A DNA stretch of 64,000 nt from Hymenopus coronatus (lineage: Eukaryota; Arthropoda; Insecta; Mantodea; Hymenopodidae). Of the stretch, positions 43,850-56,795 are shown one piece after another. Position numbers and translations under genes: made by a program. The DNA is taken from contig CM060883.1 in assembly GCA_030762935.1 (NCBI GenBank), positions 49,215,001 to 49,279,000 of the forward strand, given 5' to 3'. Every line of letters starts with the position of its first letter. Position 1 is the first letter of the stretch. Below the pieces are notes generated by a model, which saw only the letters and a program-made list of their open reading frames with translations, did no database searches and was not told the DNA's origin.

Positions 43850-44553
43850 TTTTTACTTTTTCTACACGTACAACGTACATAGTGTACAGAGAAACTATTG
43901 TATTGCACCCAAAAATTCGATACCAAGATTTCACCGGAAATACATGTTTTGAGACCCCCTGAATCCAAAAAATATATTTTTAGAAAAATGTGTGTGTGAG
44001 CGTGTGTCTTATTTAAGTACAGTATCTCGCAAAGATGCGACACGAAGATTTTGGCCACCCCAACTACCCTCTACATGGAAAAAAATTCAAAAAAGATTTA
44101 CATGAGAAACAAAACGTATATTTTCCATATTCTGGGAATAGCCTCTGAAGACATGTATATTCTGCATGAATTTTGGATAAATGGTAAACCATAAAAGATA
44201 CGAAAAAAATTATGAAACAAAAAATGTAGATCTCGTCAAAACAATTGATGTTATATGCATTTTTTTTCGTGAAATTTACGCATTTTTAGATATTCCTTAT
44301 TATTTTCAGCTTTAAGATACTAATTATATTCTCATACGGGATTTACAACTCCTGTCCATACAAACAGAGGTACTTCGATGACATAATAACCAGCTTTTAA
44401 AAGACTTAACTATCGATTTAGCCTATGGTACTCCCTTATTTCTACTTACAAGAAAGCACGTAATTGACCCTTTCTGCTAATTTTTCTCGTAGCATTAAGT
44501 AAACAGAAGAATAAGCTTTTTAACAATAATTTATTGCAGAGTCATGCGAATGG
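43850..44553 (-). repeat. Family H copy, nearly complete
   Basis: The hairpin end GTTTTTACTTTTTCTACACG has core ACGTACATAGTG. The GT tract is short. The start end is cut at GAGTCATGCGAATGGAAC, where the next copy begins. Confidence 0.8.
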
Positions 44554-45385
44554 AACTTTCTTTATACGTACTATGTACATAGTGTATAGATAAAGTATTG
44601 AATCCCACCCAAAAATTCCATACCGAAATAGAAGTTTTATAGTCCCAGTATTCAAAAAAAGCATTGTTAGAAAAACGTCCATGAGTAAGTGAAACCGTGT
44701 GTCTGTGAACACGATAGCTTTAAAACAAAAATCCAGTAAAATACCAAACTAGGTATATAAGAATAGTAACTTCCAAGGATGCGACACGAAGATTATGAGG
44801 AAAATACTCCCACCCCAAACTACCCTTTACATGAAACATTTTCGAAATATTGATCTTCTCACAACGATTTTGATTAACATTTCTTATATTTAAGATATTT
44901 ATATAGCAAATAAACTTTATATTTTGAATTTTCTGAAAATAGCCTCTAAAGACCTCTTTATTCTAAAAGAATTTTGCGTAACTGGTAAACTGTAAAAGAT
45001 AGACAGATACTTACTATACAAAAATTTAGAGCACGTTTAAATACACAATTTGTAATATATCCTTTTCTTGTGGAATTGGTCATTTCTGAGATATTCCTTG
45101 TTATTTGTTATAGGATTAAATTACCTAACTTTTCTCACATGAGAAATTGTAAAATCCTGAACGGATTTCAACCACATGGTAACCAGCTTTTAAAATATTT
45201 TACATTCGTTTTAGCCTAGTGTATTCCCTTATTTTCCTCCTACTCTCAAAGAAACAAGCAATTAAGATAAATTTCTGCTAATTTTTAACTCGATTATCAC
45301 AAATTAGATACAAGAACATACATTTTAACAATAATTTGTTACTGCGATGTAGAGAAAGTCATGTAATGGAACACACAAGATTTTT
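44554..45385 (-). mobile_element. Family H copy, complete, in a chain
   Basis: The hairpin end ACTTTCTTTATACGTACTAT joins the previous copy directly. The start end is near 45358-45385. Confidence 0.8.
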
Positions 45386-46116
45386 AGAAAAAGGTCCGTG
45401 TTCGTCAGTGTGTCTGTGAATACGATAACCAAAAACAAAAAGTCGGTAAAATACCGAACTTGGTATATAAGTTTAGTATCTTCCAAAGATACGACACGAA
45501 GATTTTAAGGGAAATCCTCCCACCACAAACAACCCTTTACATGGAAAAATGTTCGAACATTTTGATTTTCTCAAAAATGAGTATCAATTCTGATTAAAAT
45601 TTCGTAAATTAAAGATATTTACATAGCAAATGGAATGTATATTTTGAATTTTCTGGGAATAGCCCCTAAAGACCTCTTTATTCTGGATGAATTTTACTGG
45701 ATTTTGCATAACTAGTAAACCGTAAGAGATAGACAAAAACTACTGCACAAAATATGTAGATATCGTTGAAGCACACAATTTAAGACATACCTTTATTCGT
45801 AGAGTTGTCCATTTTTGAGATATTCCTTGTTATTGGTTATAGTTTTAAAATGCCTACTTAAAACTTTTTTACATATGGGAATTTGTCAACTCCTTGCAAT
45901 GCAAAGAAACGGGTTTCATTCACATGGCAACCAGCTTTAAACGATTTGACTATCGTTTTAGCCTACTGTATTCCATTATTTCCCTTCTACTTAACAGAAG
46001 GGATTTCTGCTAATGTTTATCTCGATTAGCATGAAGTAGATAGAAGAATAAGCTTTTTATCAATAATTTCTTACAGAAATGCAGAGAAAGTCATGTGAAT
46101 GGAACATATCAGATTT
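45386..46116 (-). repeat. Family H copy starting at the microsatellite flank
   Basis: Lacks the hairpin and pre-hairpin blocks. It begins AGAAAAAGGTCCGTGTTCG immediately after the previous copy's AAGATTTTT. Confidence 0.8.
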
Positions 46117-46289
46117 TTACTTTCTCTACACATACTCTCTATCGTGTATAGAGAAGGTATTGTATCCCACACAAAAATTCGATACCGTGAATTCACTGGA
46201 AATACATGTTTTGGGTCCCCCTGAATCCAAAAACAGCATTTTTGGAAAGCGGTCTGCGTGTTGCTGCAGGTGTTAGTGTGTGTGTATGT

Positions 46290-46328
<39 letters not shown>

Positions 46329-47036
46329 TATGGACAACATAGCTCAAAAACGAAAAGACCATTAAATACCAAACTTGGTATTTAAATTTGGTGTCTTCCA
46401 AGGATGCGACACGAAGATTTTCAAGAAAATCCCCCCACCCCGAACTACCCTGTACAAGGACATTTTTTCGAACAATTTTATTTTCTCAAAAATAACTAAC
46501 GATTTTGGTTAAAATATCGCATGTTAAAGATAATTACCTGACAATGACAAATAAAAGGTGTATCTTGAATTTTCTGGGAATAGCCTCTGAAGGCTACTTT
46601 ATTCTGGTTGAATTTTACGGAATTTTGCATAACTGCCAAACCGTAAGAGATGGACAAAAACTTTCCACACAAAATTTTAAAGCACATTAAAACACAGAGT
46701 GTATGTTATATGCATTTTTTGGCGGAGTTGATCGTTTTTAGATATTCCTTTTTATTGGTTTCAGCTTTAAAAACTCACTTTTCTCGTACAGGAATTTGTC
46801 AACTCCTGTCCATACAAACAAAGGAACTTCAGTCACATAGCAACCAGCTTTTGACTATCACTTTAACCCACGGTACTCCCTTATTTTGCTTCTGTTTACA
46901 AGGAAGCAAGTAATAAGACTATTTCTGTTAATTTTTTCTCGATAATTTGAAGTAAATAGAAGCATAAGCTTTTTAACAATACTTTGTTGCAGAGATGTAG
47001 AGAAAGTCATGTGAATGGAACACATCAGGGTTTTTT
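46113..47036 (-). mobile_element. Family H copy, complete, in a chain
   Basis: Shares the junction ATCAGATTTTTACTTTCTC with the previous copy. The hairpin is shortened (CATACTCTCTATCGTG). The GT tract is at 46275-46327. The start end is at 47006-47036. Confidence 0.85.
46275..46327. repeat. GT microsatellite inside family H
   Basis: About 25 interrupted GT units (GTATGTGTGTATGTG then pure GT). Confidence 0.95.
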
Positions 47037-47315
47037 TTTAATTTACTTTATATAGCACCTCTATGATGGCTTTTGCTTTAGATACAACTGCTGGTATTTT
47101 CTCACTGAACTTTATGGTTTCTTAGCGTTGATATTTTCAGTTTTGAACTATTAAACATACACTCACACACAGTCACTCTCAAGTGCATACTTCCAGACTC
47201 TGTGGAGGATAGATAATAATTCCAGTTTAAGAAAAATTCTAGCCCCATCCGGGAATCGAGCCTGTGGCCTCATGTGACGCCGAACACTCGGCCGCAGAGA
47301 CAGTCCCATGGTTAA
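47034..47315 (-). repeat. SINE-10 copy
   Basis: On the minus strand: head with CTGCGGCCGAGTGTTCGGCG, box-B-like GCTCGATTCCCGG (near 47250), body GAATTATTATCTATCC, GAAGTATGCACTTGAG and GTGTGTGAGTGTATG, and an A-rich tail at the junction with family H (T-run 47031-47040). Confidence 0.65.
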
Positions 47316-47719
47316 TTGTATTGCATATTTAATATTCATATTGAATGTTTAATATCAGAACTCAAAGCTCCATACACAGAACAAAAGTGATAAAATAGAT
47401 GTACAAGCAGACAATTACATAATACTAAACTTGTAGTTGAGGTCGTCGAGGCACGGACTCGTGAACGGCAGGTCTGTGATTAAGATACCGCTCGTCTTCC
47501 CTGAGGGTTTCCCCGATTTTCCCTTGTCCTTGTAAACGAAAAATAGTGTAAAACAGAACCAAACAGAACGCATGTCAGCGCAACAGCGAGAGCAGAGGTT
47601 AGATATAATGTTGCTCTGCCATGTCGCCACAATCTGTCCACCGTGTATTACAGAGGATGTGTATGACGTCTATGGTAATTTATAAAATATGTGGAAATTA
47701 TTCGCACAGATTATCTAGA
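47316..47719. other. No firm feature
   Basis: Includes a less A+T-rich block at 47435-47660. It has no repeat partner here, and the 71-codon minus ORF lacks motifs. Confidence 0.35.
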
Positions 47720-47867
47720 AGATTTTTACTTTCTCTGGACCGTATGTAGAATATACAAAGTGGATAGAATATACACGCAAAAATTCGATACCAAGATTTC
47801 ACCGCAAATATATGCTTTGAGGTCACCCGAGTCCGATAAAAGCATTTTTAGATAAATATCCGTGAGT

Positions 47868-47916
<49 letters not shown>

Positions 47917-48538
47917 CTCTCTCTGTGAACAGCATACCTCAATAACGAAAAGACCGTTAAATACCAAACTGGGACACGAAGATTTTCAAGAAAATCCCCC
48001 TTACCCTTTACAAGGAACATTTTTTTTAAAATTTTGATTTTCTCAAAAATGGCTCTAAGAATTTTGATTAAAATAAGATGTTTTTATGACAAACGAAATG
48101 TTATCTTGAATTTTCTGGGAATAGTCTATGATTATCCTGGATGACTTTTGTAGAGTTGGCAAACCGTAAGAGATATACAAAAACTTACTAAACTATGATA
48201 TTTCGAATTATTGGTTTCAATTTAAAGGCAATTCGACTTTTCTCAAACGGGAACATAGTTTTTTTCTTCTCGCTTTTTGTTCGTTTAATCCTGTCAAGCA
48301 AAGAGATTGGAATTTCAATTGTTTCACATAGCGACCGGCTTTTAAAGGACTTGATTACAGATTTAGCCTAGCGTATTCTCTTATTTTTCTCCTACATACA
48401 GGGAAGTAAGTAATAAGACCATTTCAGTTAACGTTTATCTAGATTAGCATGACATGGATAAAAGAATAATCTTTTGTAAGAAAATTTTGTCTGTGGAACA
48501 ACTAAAGAAATTTATGTGAATACAACACATAAGATTTT
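47720..48538 (-). mobile_element. Family H copy, complete but with internal gaps
   Basis: The hairpin end ATTTTTACTTTCTCTGG has a degraded core. A GT then GC/CT tract lies at 47865-47923. The AACTTGGTATTTAAG block is deleted. The start end is near 48515-48538. Confidence 0.8.
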
Positions 48539-48678
48539 ACATTTAACAAATGTATAAATTATTGTTATGCTAAAATTGCATAAAACGTTGCATGTAAATG
48601 CTCATATAATGTCACAGTAAGAGTCGTAAAAGTTAACGCGTGAGCGAAGTCACAATCAGTCAGTTTATTCACTAGTTA

Positions 48679-49512
48679 GTAAAATCTGATGTGTTCCATT
48701 CACATGACTTACTCTACACCTCTTTAACAAATTATTGTTAAAAAGCTTATGCTTCCATATACTTCACGTTAATCAAGAAAAAATATAAGAAATAGTCTTA
48801 TTACTTGCTTCCTTGTAAGTAGAAGCAAAATAAGGGAGAACCATAGGTTAAATTGACAGTCAAAAGCTGGTTGCTCTGTCACTGAAGTCTGTATGGATAG
48901 GAGTTGACAAATTGCTGTATGAGAAAAGTATAAGTTTTTTAAAGCTGAGGCCAATAACAATCAACTTCACGGCAAAAAAAAAAAAAAAAAAAAAAAAAGG
49001 TATACAACATAAATTGTGTGTTTTAACGAGCTCTACATGTTCTATTATATAAGGTTTTGTCTATCTCTTACGGTTTGCCAGTTAAACAAATTTCCGTAAA
49101 ATTCATCCAGAATTAAGTAGTCTTCAAAGCTTACTCCCAGAAAATTCAAGATGCGCATTTTATTTGTCTTTAATATACGATATTTTAATTACAATTGTTA
49201 GAGACATTTTTGAGAACATCAATTTCATGTACAGGTAGTTGGATGTGGGGGGGATTTTCTTAAAAGTCTTCGTGTCGCATCCTTGGAAGATACTGATCTT
49301 AGATACTAAGTTTGGTATTTAACGGACTTTTCGGTTTTGAGCTATGCTGTCCACAGTTACACACACGGACCTTTTTCCAAAAATGTTTTTTTTGGATACA
49401 GGGGGACCCAAAACATGCATTTCCAGTGAAATCTCAGTATCGAATTTTTGGGTGCATTACAATACCTTCTCTGTGCACTATGTACATAATACGTGTAGAG
49501 AAAGTGAAAATA
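48679..49512 (+). mobile_element. Family H copy, complete
   Basis: The start AAAATCTGATGTG follows non-repeat DNA. An A-run lies at 48974-48998. The hairpin near 49470-49503 has core CACTATGTACATAATAC, and the end is GTGAAAATA. Confidence 0.85.
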
Positions 49513-49943
49513 ATTATTATTACGAAAAGCAGTTGGTTAAAAAGTATATGAAAATTCGCAGAAATAAAATGGAGAAGGCATCAAAGAACCCGCATAACCA
49601 AAGAGATTGCCATTAAACTGTCTGCCGCACATGAAACCGTGTGTGTCTGAAAAAGCAAAGCTGAATTTATTCATTCTAGTTAACAGAGATGTAAATGTCG
49701 ACACATAAAGTTGGTAGTGTTATAAATTTACTGGACACAGAAAATGACAGGGTTGCGTGTCAGTAATTAGCAGCATATCGTTGTATTAAGTACACACTCA
49801 TGTTATACGGGCGTTATTAAATGTTAGCTCACGAGTTCAATGCTTTTACACTGCCTATTTATTTAGCAGCATTCTTAAGTCCCTCGGTGGTCGTTAAAGG
49901 TAACGGGAATCAATTTGACCACAATAGGTCAAAAAATCTAAAA
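49513..49943. other. No recognisable feature
   Basis: A+T-rich without ORF or repeat signature. Confidence 0.4.
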
Positions 49944-50706
49944 CCCCTTTTTACTTCCTCTACATGTACTATGTACATAGTGTACAGAGAAGGTATTGTA
50001 TTGCACCCAAAATTTCGTTCACTGGAAATACACGTTTTAGGGTTCCCTATTTCCAGAAAAAGGTTCGTGTGTCTGCGAACACGATAACTCGAGAACAAAA
50101 AGTCGATAACACTTCAAACTGCCCTCAACATGGAACTTGATCGAAAATTTTTATTTTCTCAAAAATTACTCTAACGATTTTGATTAAAATATCACATATT
50201 AAAGATATTTACCCAACAAATAAAATGTATATCTTGAATTTTCTGGAAATAGCCTCTGAAGACTACTTTGTTCTGGATGAATTTTACGGAATTTTGCGTA
50301 ACTGCTAAACCGTAAGAGATGGACAAAAACTTACCACACAAACATGTATAGCATGTTAAAACACACAATTTATGTTATATACATTTTTCTCGTGGAGTTG
50401 ATCATTTTTTAGTGTTCCTTCTTTTTTATTTCATCTTTAATAAACATACTTTTCTCATAGAGGAATTAGTCAGCTCCTGTCCATACAAACAAGGAACTTC
50501 AGTCACATACCAACCATCTTTTGGCTTTCATTTTAACCTATGGTACACCCTTATTTCACTTCTACTTACAAGGATGCAAGTAATAAAACTATTTCTGCTA
50601 ATTTTTCCTCGATTAGCATGAAGTAAATAGAAGTATAATTTTTTTAACAATAATGTATTGCATAGATGTAGAGAAAGACATATCAATGGAACACATCAGA
50701 TTTTAT
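49944..50706 (-). mobile_element. Family H copy, internally shortened
   Basis: The hairpin end has the core ACTATGTACATAGTG. The GT tract is reduced to GTGTGTC and the block between AAAGTCGAT and CAAACTGCC is deleted. The start end is at 50676-50706. Confidence 0.8.
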
Positions 50707-51379
50707 GAAGGTTCGTGTGTGTGTCCGTGTGTCTCTGAACACGATAACTCAAGAACGAAAAGTCAGTCAAATATCAAACTTGGTATTTAAGTTTACTATC
50801 TTCCAGGGATGCGACACGAAGCTTTTGAGAAAAATCCCCCAATCCCAAACTAGCCTTTACATGGAAACAATTTCGCAAATTTTGATATCCACAAAAATCT
50901 CTCTTAACGATTTTGATCAAAATATCGTATATTGCAGATATTTATATTGCAAATAAAATGTTTAATTTGATTTTTCTGGGAATAGCCTCTAAAGACCTCT
51001 GAATGAATTTTGCGTAACTGCTAAACCGCCGCAAGAGATAAAACAAAAACTTAACTTCATAAAATATGTAGATCATCACATTATAACACACAATTAAGTC
51101 ATAAACGTTTCTTCGTGTCATTTATGTGACATTTACTGTAATTTGTTTCAGATTTAAAGCACTTAAACTTTTCTCACACGAAAGATGTCAACTCCTGGCA
51201 ACTTTAGCCTAGTGTATTCCCTTATTTCCCTTCTACTTACAAGGAAGCAAGTAATTAAGACAATTTCAGCTAATGTTTATCTCGATTATCATAAAGTAGA
51301 TAGAAGAATATACTTTTTAACAATAATTTGTTACAGCGATATTGAGAAAGTCATGTGAATGGAAAATATCAGATTTTTA
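50707..51379 (-). repeat. Family H copy starting at the microsatellite flank
   Basis: Begins GAAGGTTCGTGTGTGTG immediately after the previous copy's CAGATTTTAT, the same kind of junction as at 45386. The start end is near 51348-51379. Confidence 0.8.
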
Positions 51380-51869
51380 TAGCAAATGGTTGTTGGAACG
51401 TTTGGACATCTATTGAGAAATCTCCTTGCTTCAGACTCTACAGCTATTTATAGATCGTACAATATACAGTCTCCTAGCATAAAAACCAAGGTTTTTCTCA
51501 AAACTACATTTTCACACTTTCAAAATACTACGTGCGTCTCAGTTTTTGTTTAAATACAGCTAACATTTCCCAAAATATGCAGATGTGTCTATTGTAATAT
51601 TATAAGCGGCAAATTATCGTAATTCCAATTGTAAATTTAAACAAATATTAGACATTAAAATTTCTACATTATTCAAAAAGTGTATCATAATGCAGGCACA
51701 AAGTTATTGAATAATCAACGCGCAACATTTTTGTGCGTATTTCAAAGCTCAATTTAAAAAAAATAAAACTAATTCACTCAAATTGTTTGGAACGCGTATT
51801 ATGCAATATATAATTATCTACTTATAAAATTTCTAGTTAGTTATTTCTTTTTGCATATTAGCCTAACAG
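51380..51869. other. No recognisable feature
   Basis: Very A+T-rich, no ORF. Confidence 0.4.
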
Positions 51870-52221
51870 CTATGCAAACTATGTTACCATGGTTCAAAAT
51901 ATACATTTTTCTTGGGATGTAAATATCTTTAGAGCCATTTTTCAGAAAATCTAAATTTTCGAAATTATTTCCATTTAAAAGGTAATTTGGGGTGGGGGAA
52001 TTTTTCTCAAAATCTTCGTGTCGCATCCCTGAAAGATACTAAATTTTGTATTTTATCGACTTTTCGTTTAGGTGTTATCGTGTTCACAGGCACACGGACA
52101 CATACGCACCTTTTTCTAAAACGTGTATTTCCGCTGAAATCTCGGTATGGAATTTTTGGATGGAATGCAATAGGTACCGTCTCTATACACTGTGTACATA
52201 GTACGTGTAGAAAAAGTAATA
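51870..52221 (+). repeat. Family H copy, 5' truncated
   Basis: Runs from the AGCTATGCAAACT block to a hairpin (CACTGTGTACATAGTACG) and AAAAAGTAATAAAA. The CA tract is short. Confidence 0.75.
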
Positions 52222-52699
52222 AAATGTTGTAGAAGCGAAAATAAAAAAAACAAGAGATTTTCATGACAATATCATTCGTTTCTGATCCCTGGCTTAAATA
52301 TGAACTATTTGTACAAAAGTTCCTCAAATATTTACTGGGTATACATTTTATAGCGCATATGCAACGTTTGGTGAGTTTTGTTGCGTACACACAGACAGAC
52401 CAATCCGACTCAACTTGGATGGTTAGAGGCAGTGACCTCGAAAACTTTATGTCTTCTTCGGAGGGTAATTAAATCTCTGCATAAAGAAGGTTCCTGATTC
52501 CATGTGCAGTTGTCTTACGTAATTCTTACGGATTCTGTTTTAATGACGTTCATTAGCTAGTGCAGATAAATTGGTCAGTAATTCTGCCAATTGTCATTTA
52601 TTAATTACCGGAGTTGACCTTCGTATACATATTACATCAGCTTGTCTCTGAACAGTTGTGTGTGTTTCCGTGGCTACTCGCACTGTTTTCAGAACTGCA
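52222..52699. other. No recognisable feature
   Basis: Short open frames only. No motif. Confidence 0.4.
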
Positions 52700-53433
52700 T
52701 CTTGTTTCTGTGGTTAGCAAGAAGGGAAATATAGGAATGCACTATGTTAAACTGATAGTCAAATGTTTTAAAAGCTATCGTTATGCGATTGTCATTGCAA
52801 ATCGCTTCTTTGCTTGGCCAGGAGTAAAACAAAACAAAACTCTTCCTATCCGTTTTTGTTTTGTGAAGAGTATAAGTACTTTACAATTGAAAACAATAAC
52901 AAGGAATATCTCGGAAACGGCTACATCGACAAAATAAATTGTATATTTTGACGAGATCTACATTTTTTGTGTAGTAAGTTTTTGTCTATCTCTTACGGTT
53001 TAGCAGTTAAGCAAAATTTGGCAAAATTCATCCAGAAAAAAGGGGTCTTCAGAGGCTATTCCTAGAAAATTCAAGATATACATTTTATTTGGGACCTAAA
53101 TAGCTTTAATATATGGGATTTAATCGAAATCGTTAGAATCGTTTTAAAGAAAATAAAAAATTTCGAAAATATTCCATAGTTTGTGGTGGGGGGATTTTCT
53201 TAAAAAATCTTCGTGTCGTGTCGTGTCCTTGGAAGATACTAAATCTAAATACCAAGTTTGGTATTTAACGGTCTTTTCGTTTTTCATTATGCTGTCCACG
53301 CACACACACGAACATTTTCCTAAAAATGTTTTTTTGGACTCAGGGGACCCCAAAATATATATTTCCGGTGAAACCTCGACATCGAATCTCTATCATTATA
53401 TACATTGTACATGCGGGCAAGAGAAAGTAAAAC
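52700..53433 (+). repeat. Family H copy, 5' truncated
   Basis: Starts near the GGGAAATATAGGAATGCAC block and belongs to the subfamily with GCTATCGTTATGCGATTG. The hairpin is degraded (TATATACATTGTACATGCG) and the end is AGAGAAAGTAAAA. Confidence 0.75.
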
Positions 53434-54308
53434 TCTGGTGCTTTCCATTCATATGATTTTCTCTATATCTCTGTAACAATTTTTTTTTTTATTTTTTTTT
53501 AATTGCTTCATTTGTACCATTTAACATCAAGGTCATATCGGGGGCTTTCACTTGTGAAACTGTAGGTTCAGAACATTAGGTTAAACTTAATATTACTAAA
53601 CACACGCACATTCACTCTCGCATCCATACTTCCAGGGAATAATTCCGGTTAAAGAAAAATTCCCCGCCCCAGCCGGGAATCGAACCCGGGAACTCCGGGT
53701 GAGAAGTCAGCTCGCTGACCACTCGACCACGGAGACAGTCTTAACAAATTATTGTTAAAAAGCTTAACCTTCTCTCTTCTTCAATCTAATCGAGATAAAT
53801 ATTAGCAGAAATACTTTCTTGTAAGCAAAAAAGTAGTAAGGGAATACACTAGGCTAAAACGACATTAAAAGTTGGTTGCCATGTGGGTGAAACCCGTTTC
53901 TATGCTTGCCTGAGTTAAATACCCATAGGTGAAAAGTTTTAGATTTTAAAACTGAAACAAATAACAGAAAAAATGGTGAGCTCTACTAAAAAAAAAAATG
54001 ATATGACATGAATTGTGTGTTTTAAATCTACATTTTTTGTGTAGTAAGTTTTTGTTTATACCTTACTGTTTACCACTTACGCAAAATTCACTAAAATACA
54101 TCCAGAATAAAGAGGTCTACAGAGGCTATTCCCAGAAAATTTAAAATATAAATTTTATTTGGCATGTAAGTATCTTTAATATACGGTATTTTAATCAACG
54201 TCTTTAGTCTTTTTTGAGAAAATCAAAATTTCGATTTTTTCTCCGTGTAAAGGGTACTTTAGGTTGGGGATTTTTCTCAAAATCTGCATGTCACATTGGA
54301 AGATACTA
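53434..54308 (+). repeat. Family H copy with nested SINE-10, 3' truncated
   Basis: The start end TCTGGTGCTTTCCATTC is at 53434, the SINE interrupts after CTGTAACAA, and the body resumes at TTAACAAATTATTG and runs to GGAAGATACTAAACTTA at 54308. Confidence 0.75.
53480..53741 (-). repeat. SINE-10 copy with short duplication
   Basis: Flanked by TAACAA at 53474-53479 and 53742-53747. On the minus strand the head reads CTCCGTGGTCGAGTGGTCAG (a tRNA-like box A) with box B GGTTCGATTCCC near 53690-53679. It has the same body as 47.03-47.3 kb and a T-run (A-tail) at 53480-53500. Confidence 0.75.
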
Positions 54309-54309
54309 A

Positions 54310-54987
54310 ACTTACCTATATACCAAGTTCGGTATTTAAGTTTAGTATCTTCCAGGGATGCGACACGAAGATTTTGAGAAAAAATAACCCCACCTTAAAC
54401 TACCTTTTACACGGAACTTTTCGAAAATTTTGATTTTCTAAAAAATGGCTCTAACGATTTTGATTAAAATGTCGTATATTAAAGATATTTACCTCACAAA
54501 TAAAATGTATATTTTGAATTTTCTGGGAATAGCCTCTGAAGATTACTTTATTCTGGGTCAATTTTACGGAATTTGGCATAACTGCTAAACCGTAAGAGAT
54601 GACAAAAACTTGCTACATAAAAAATGTACAGCACTTTAAAACACACAATTTATGGTATATAATTTTTTTTCGTGGAATTGATTGTTTTTGAGATATTCCT
54701 TGTTTTTGGTTTCAGCTAGAAAAACATACATTTCTCATACAGGACTTTGTGAACTCGTGTCCATACAAACAAAGGAACTTCAGTTACATAGCAACCAGCT
54801 TTTGAGCATCACTTTAACCTATGGTACTCTCTTATTTCGCTTCTACTTACAAGGAAGCAAGTAATAAGACTATTTCTGCTAATTTTTTCTCGATTAGCAG
54901 GAAGTAAATAGAAGCATAAGCTTTTTAACAATTATTTGTTACAGAGATGTAGAGAAAGCCGTGTAAATGGAACACATCAGACTTTTT
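54310..54987 (-). repeat. Family H copy, hairpin end missing, inverted against its neighbour
   Basis: Starts at CCAAGTTCGGTATTTAAG, almost the same internal point where the left-hand plus copy stops, so the two copies form a long inverted repeat. The start end is at 54958-54987. Confidence 0.8.
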
Positions 54988-55284
54988 TATGTGTAACCCA
55001 GTTGAGTAACATGTTACATGCTGTCTTGTACAACATTTATGCAGCAGGCTGTACCTGCTCGGACGCTAGTGTCTGTCTTCATTATGCCCTTCACCACATT
55101 TCTACCTCACTTGATATGCTTCAACAAAAACACCGAGTAGGATTCATTTCTAAAACTCGGTGCTACATCTCGGTATACAAAAAGAACGAATGTGAATACG
55201 CGGTAAAGTTTTATTATAAATAACCTACATCGGCACGATGATAACAGTCCTGATTTTGAGCTCTCTTTAGCCTGAAGATATATA
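54988..55284. other. No recognisable feature
   Basis: Slightly less A+T-rich. The overlapping plus ORF has no motif. Confidence 0.35.
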
Positions 55285-56041
55285 GTTTTACTTTCTCTAC
55301 ACGTACTATATACATAGTGTCTAGGTAGTGCATTCCATCCAAAAATTCGATACCGAGATTTAGTTTAGATACAGGTCCGTGTGAGAGTGTGTCTGTGATA
55401 CAAGTCAAAAACGAAAAGTTGGTATATGTCCAAAGATGCAACACAAAGATTTTGAGGAAAACCCCGCACTACAAACTACCCTTTATATGCAAAAATTTTC
55501 AAAACTTTTGTTTTTCTCAAAAATGACTCCAACGATTTTGATTATATGCTGTATATAAAAATATTTACACGACAAATAAAATCTATATCTTGAATTTTTT
55601 GGGATAGCCTTTGAAGACCTCTTCATTTTAGATGAATTTTGCTGGATTTTGCATAACTAGTAAACCGTAAGAGATAGACAAAAACTTACTGCACAAAATA
55701 TGTAGATCTCGTTGAAACATGCAATTTATGTCATATTTTCTTCGTGGAGTTGTCTGTTTTTGAGATATACTTTCTTATTGTTTCAGTTTTAAAATACTTA
55801 TACTTTTCATATACGGGAATTTGTCAACTACAGGCAATGCAAAGATCGGATTTCATCAACATGGCAACCAGCTTTAAAATTTTTGATTATGTTTTAGCCT
55901 AGTGTATCCCATTATTTCCCTTCCACATAAAAGAATGCATTTCTGCTAATGTTTATCTCGATTAGCAAGAAGTAGACAGAAGAAAAAGCTTATTAACAAT
56001 AATTTGTTACGAGAATGTGAATGGAACACATCAGATTTTTG
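55285..56041 (-). mobile_element. Family H copy, shortened near the hairpin
   Basis: The hairpin end TTTTACTTTCTCTACACG has core ACTATATACATAGTG. The block carrying CCGGAAATACATG and part of the GT region is deleted. The start end is at 56015-56041. Confidence 0.8.
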
Positions 56042-56130
56042 TGGTTCATGATTACTAACGCAATTTTCCTACTTTGTCTTATTTTGTACTACAAGCTTAT
56101 GATTTATGTTTCTGTACATTGAACACAGTT

Positions 56131-56795
56131 GATTTTACTTTCTCTACCTCGTACACTACATAGGCAGAGAAGGTATTGCATTCCATCCAACATTTCGATA
56201 CCGGGATTTCGTTGGAAATATGTGTTTTAGGGTCCTAACGGCTTAAAAAAGCCGTTTCAGGAAAAGAAAAAAAAAAAAAAAAAAAGAGGTTTGTGCGCGC
56301 GCGTGTGTGTCTGTGTGCGCACGCCTGTGAACAGAATCACTCAAAAACGAAAACTGATTAAATGCCAAATTTAATATTCAAATTCAGCATCTTCCAAGGA
56401 TGCGACACGAAGATGCGCATGAAACTTATCCTTTACAGAGAAAAACATTTCTAAAATGTTGATTTTCTCAAAAATGTCTCGAATGATTTTGATTCAAATG
56501 CCATAGATGTATTAAACATACTTACACGACAAATAATAAAATGCATATCTTGAATAACCTCCAAAACCCTCTTCATGCTGACTGAATTTTGCAAAACATG
56601 ACTTTTGCATAAACGCAAAAGATGGATAAAAACTTATTAAACAGAAAATGTAGATCTGTTAAAACACACAATTTATGTAATTTTCTCACATTATGTCAAA
56701 AACAAATTGGTTTTGTTCAGTTAACTATTTCCGAAATAATCATTGTTATTATTTACAATTTTAAAATATTTAAACTTTACCCAAACAGGAAGTCA
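56131..56795 (-). repeat. Family H copy, start end missing
   Basis: The hairpin is shortened (CCTCGTACACTACATAGG), an A-run and GCGCGCGTGTGTG tract lie near 56264-56325, and the match stops after CCAAACAGGAAGTC. Confidence 0.7.
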
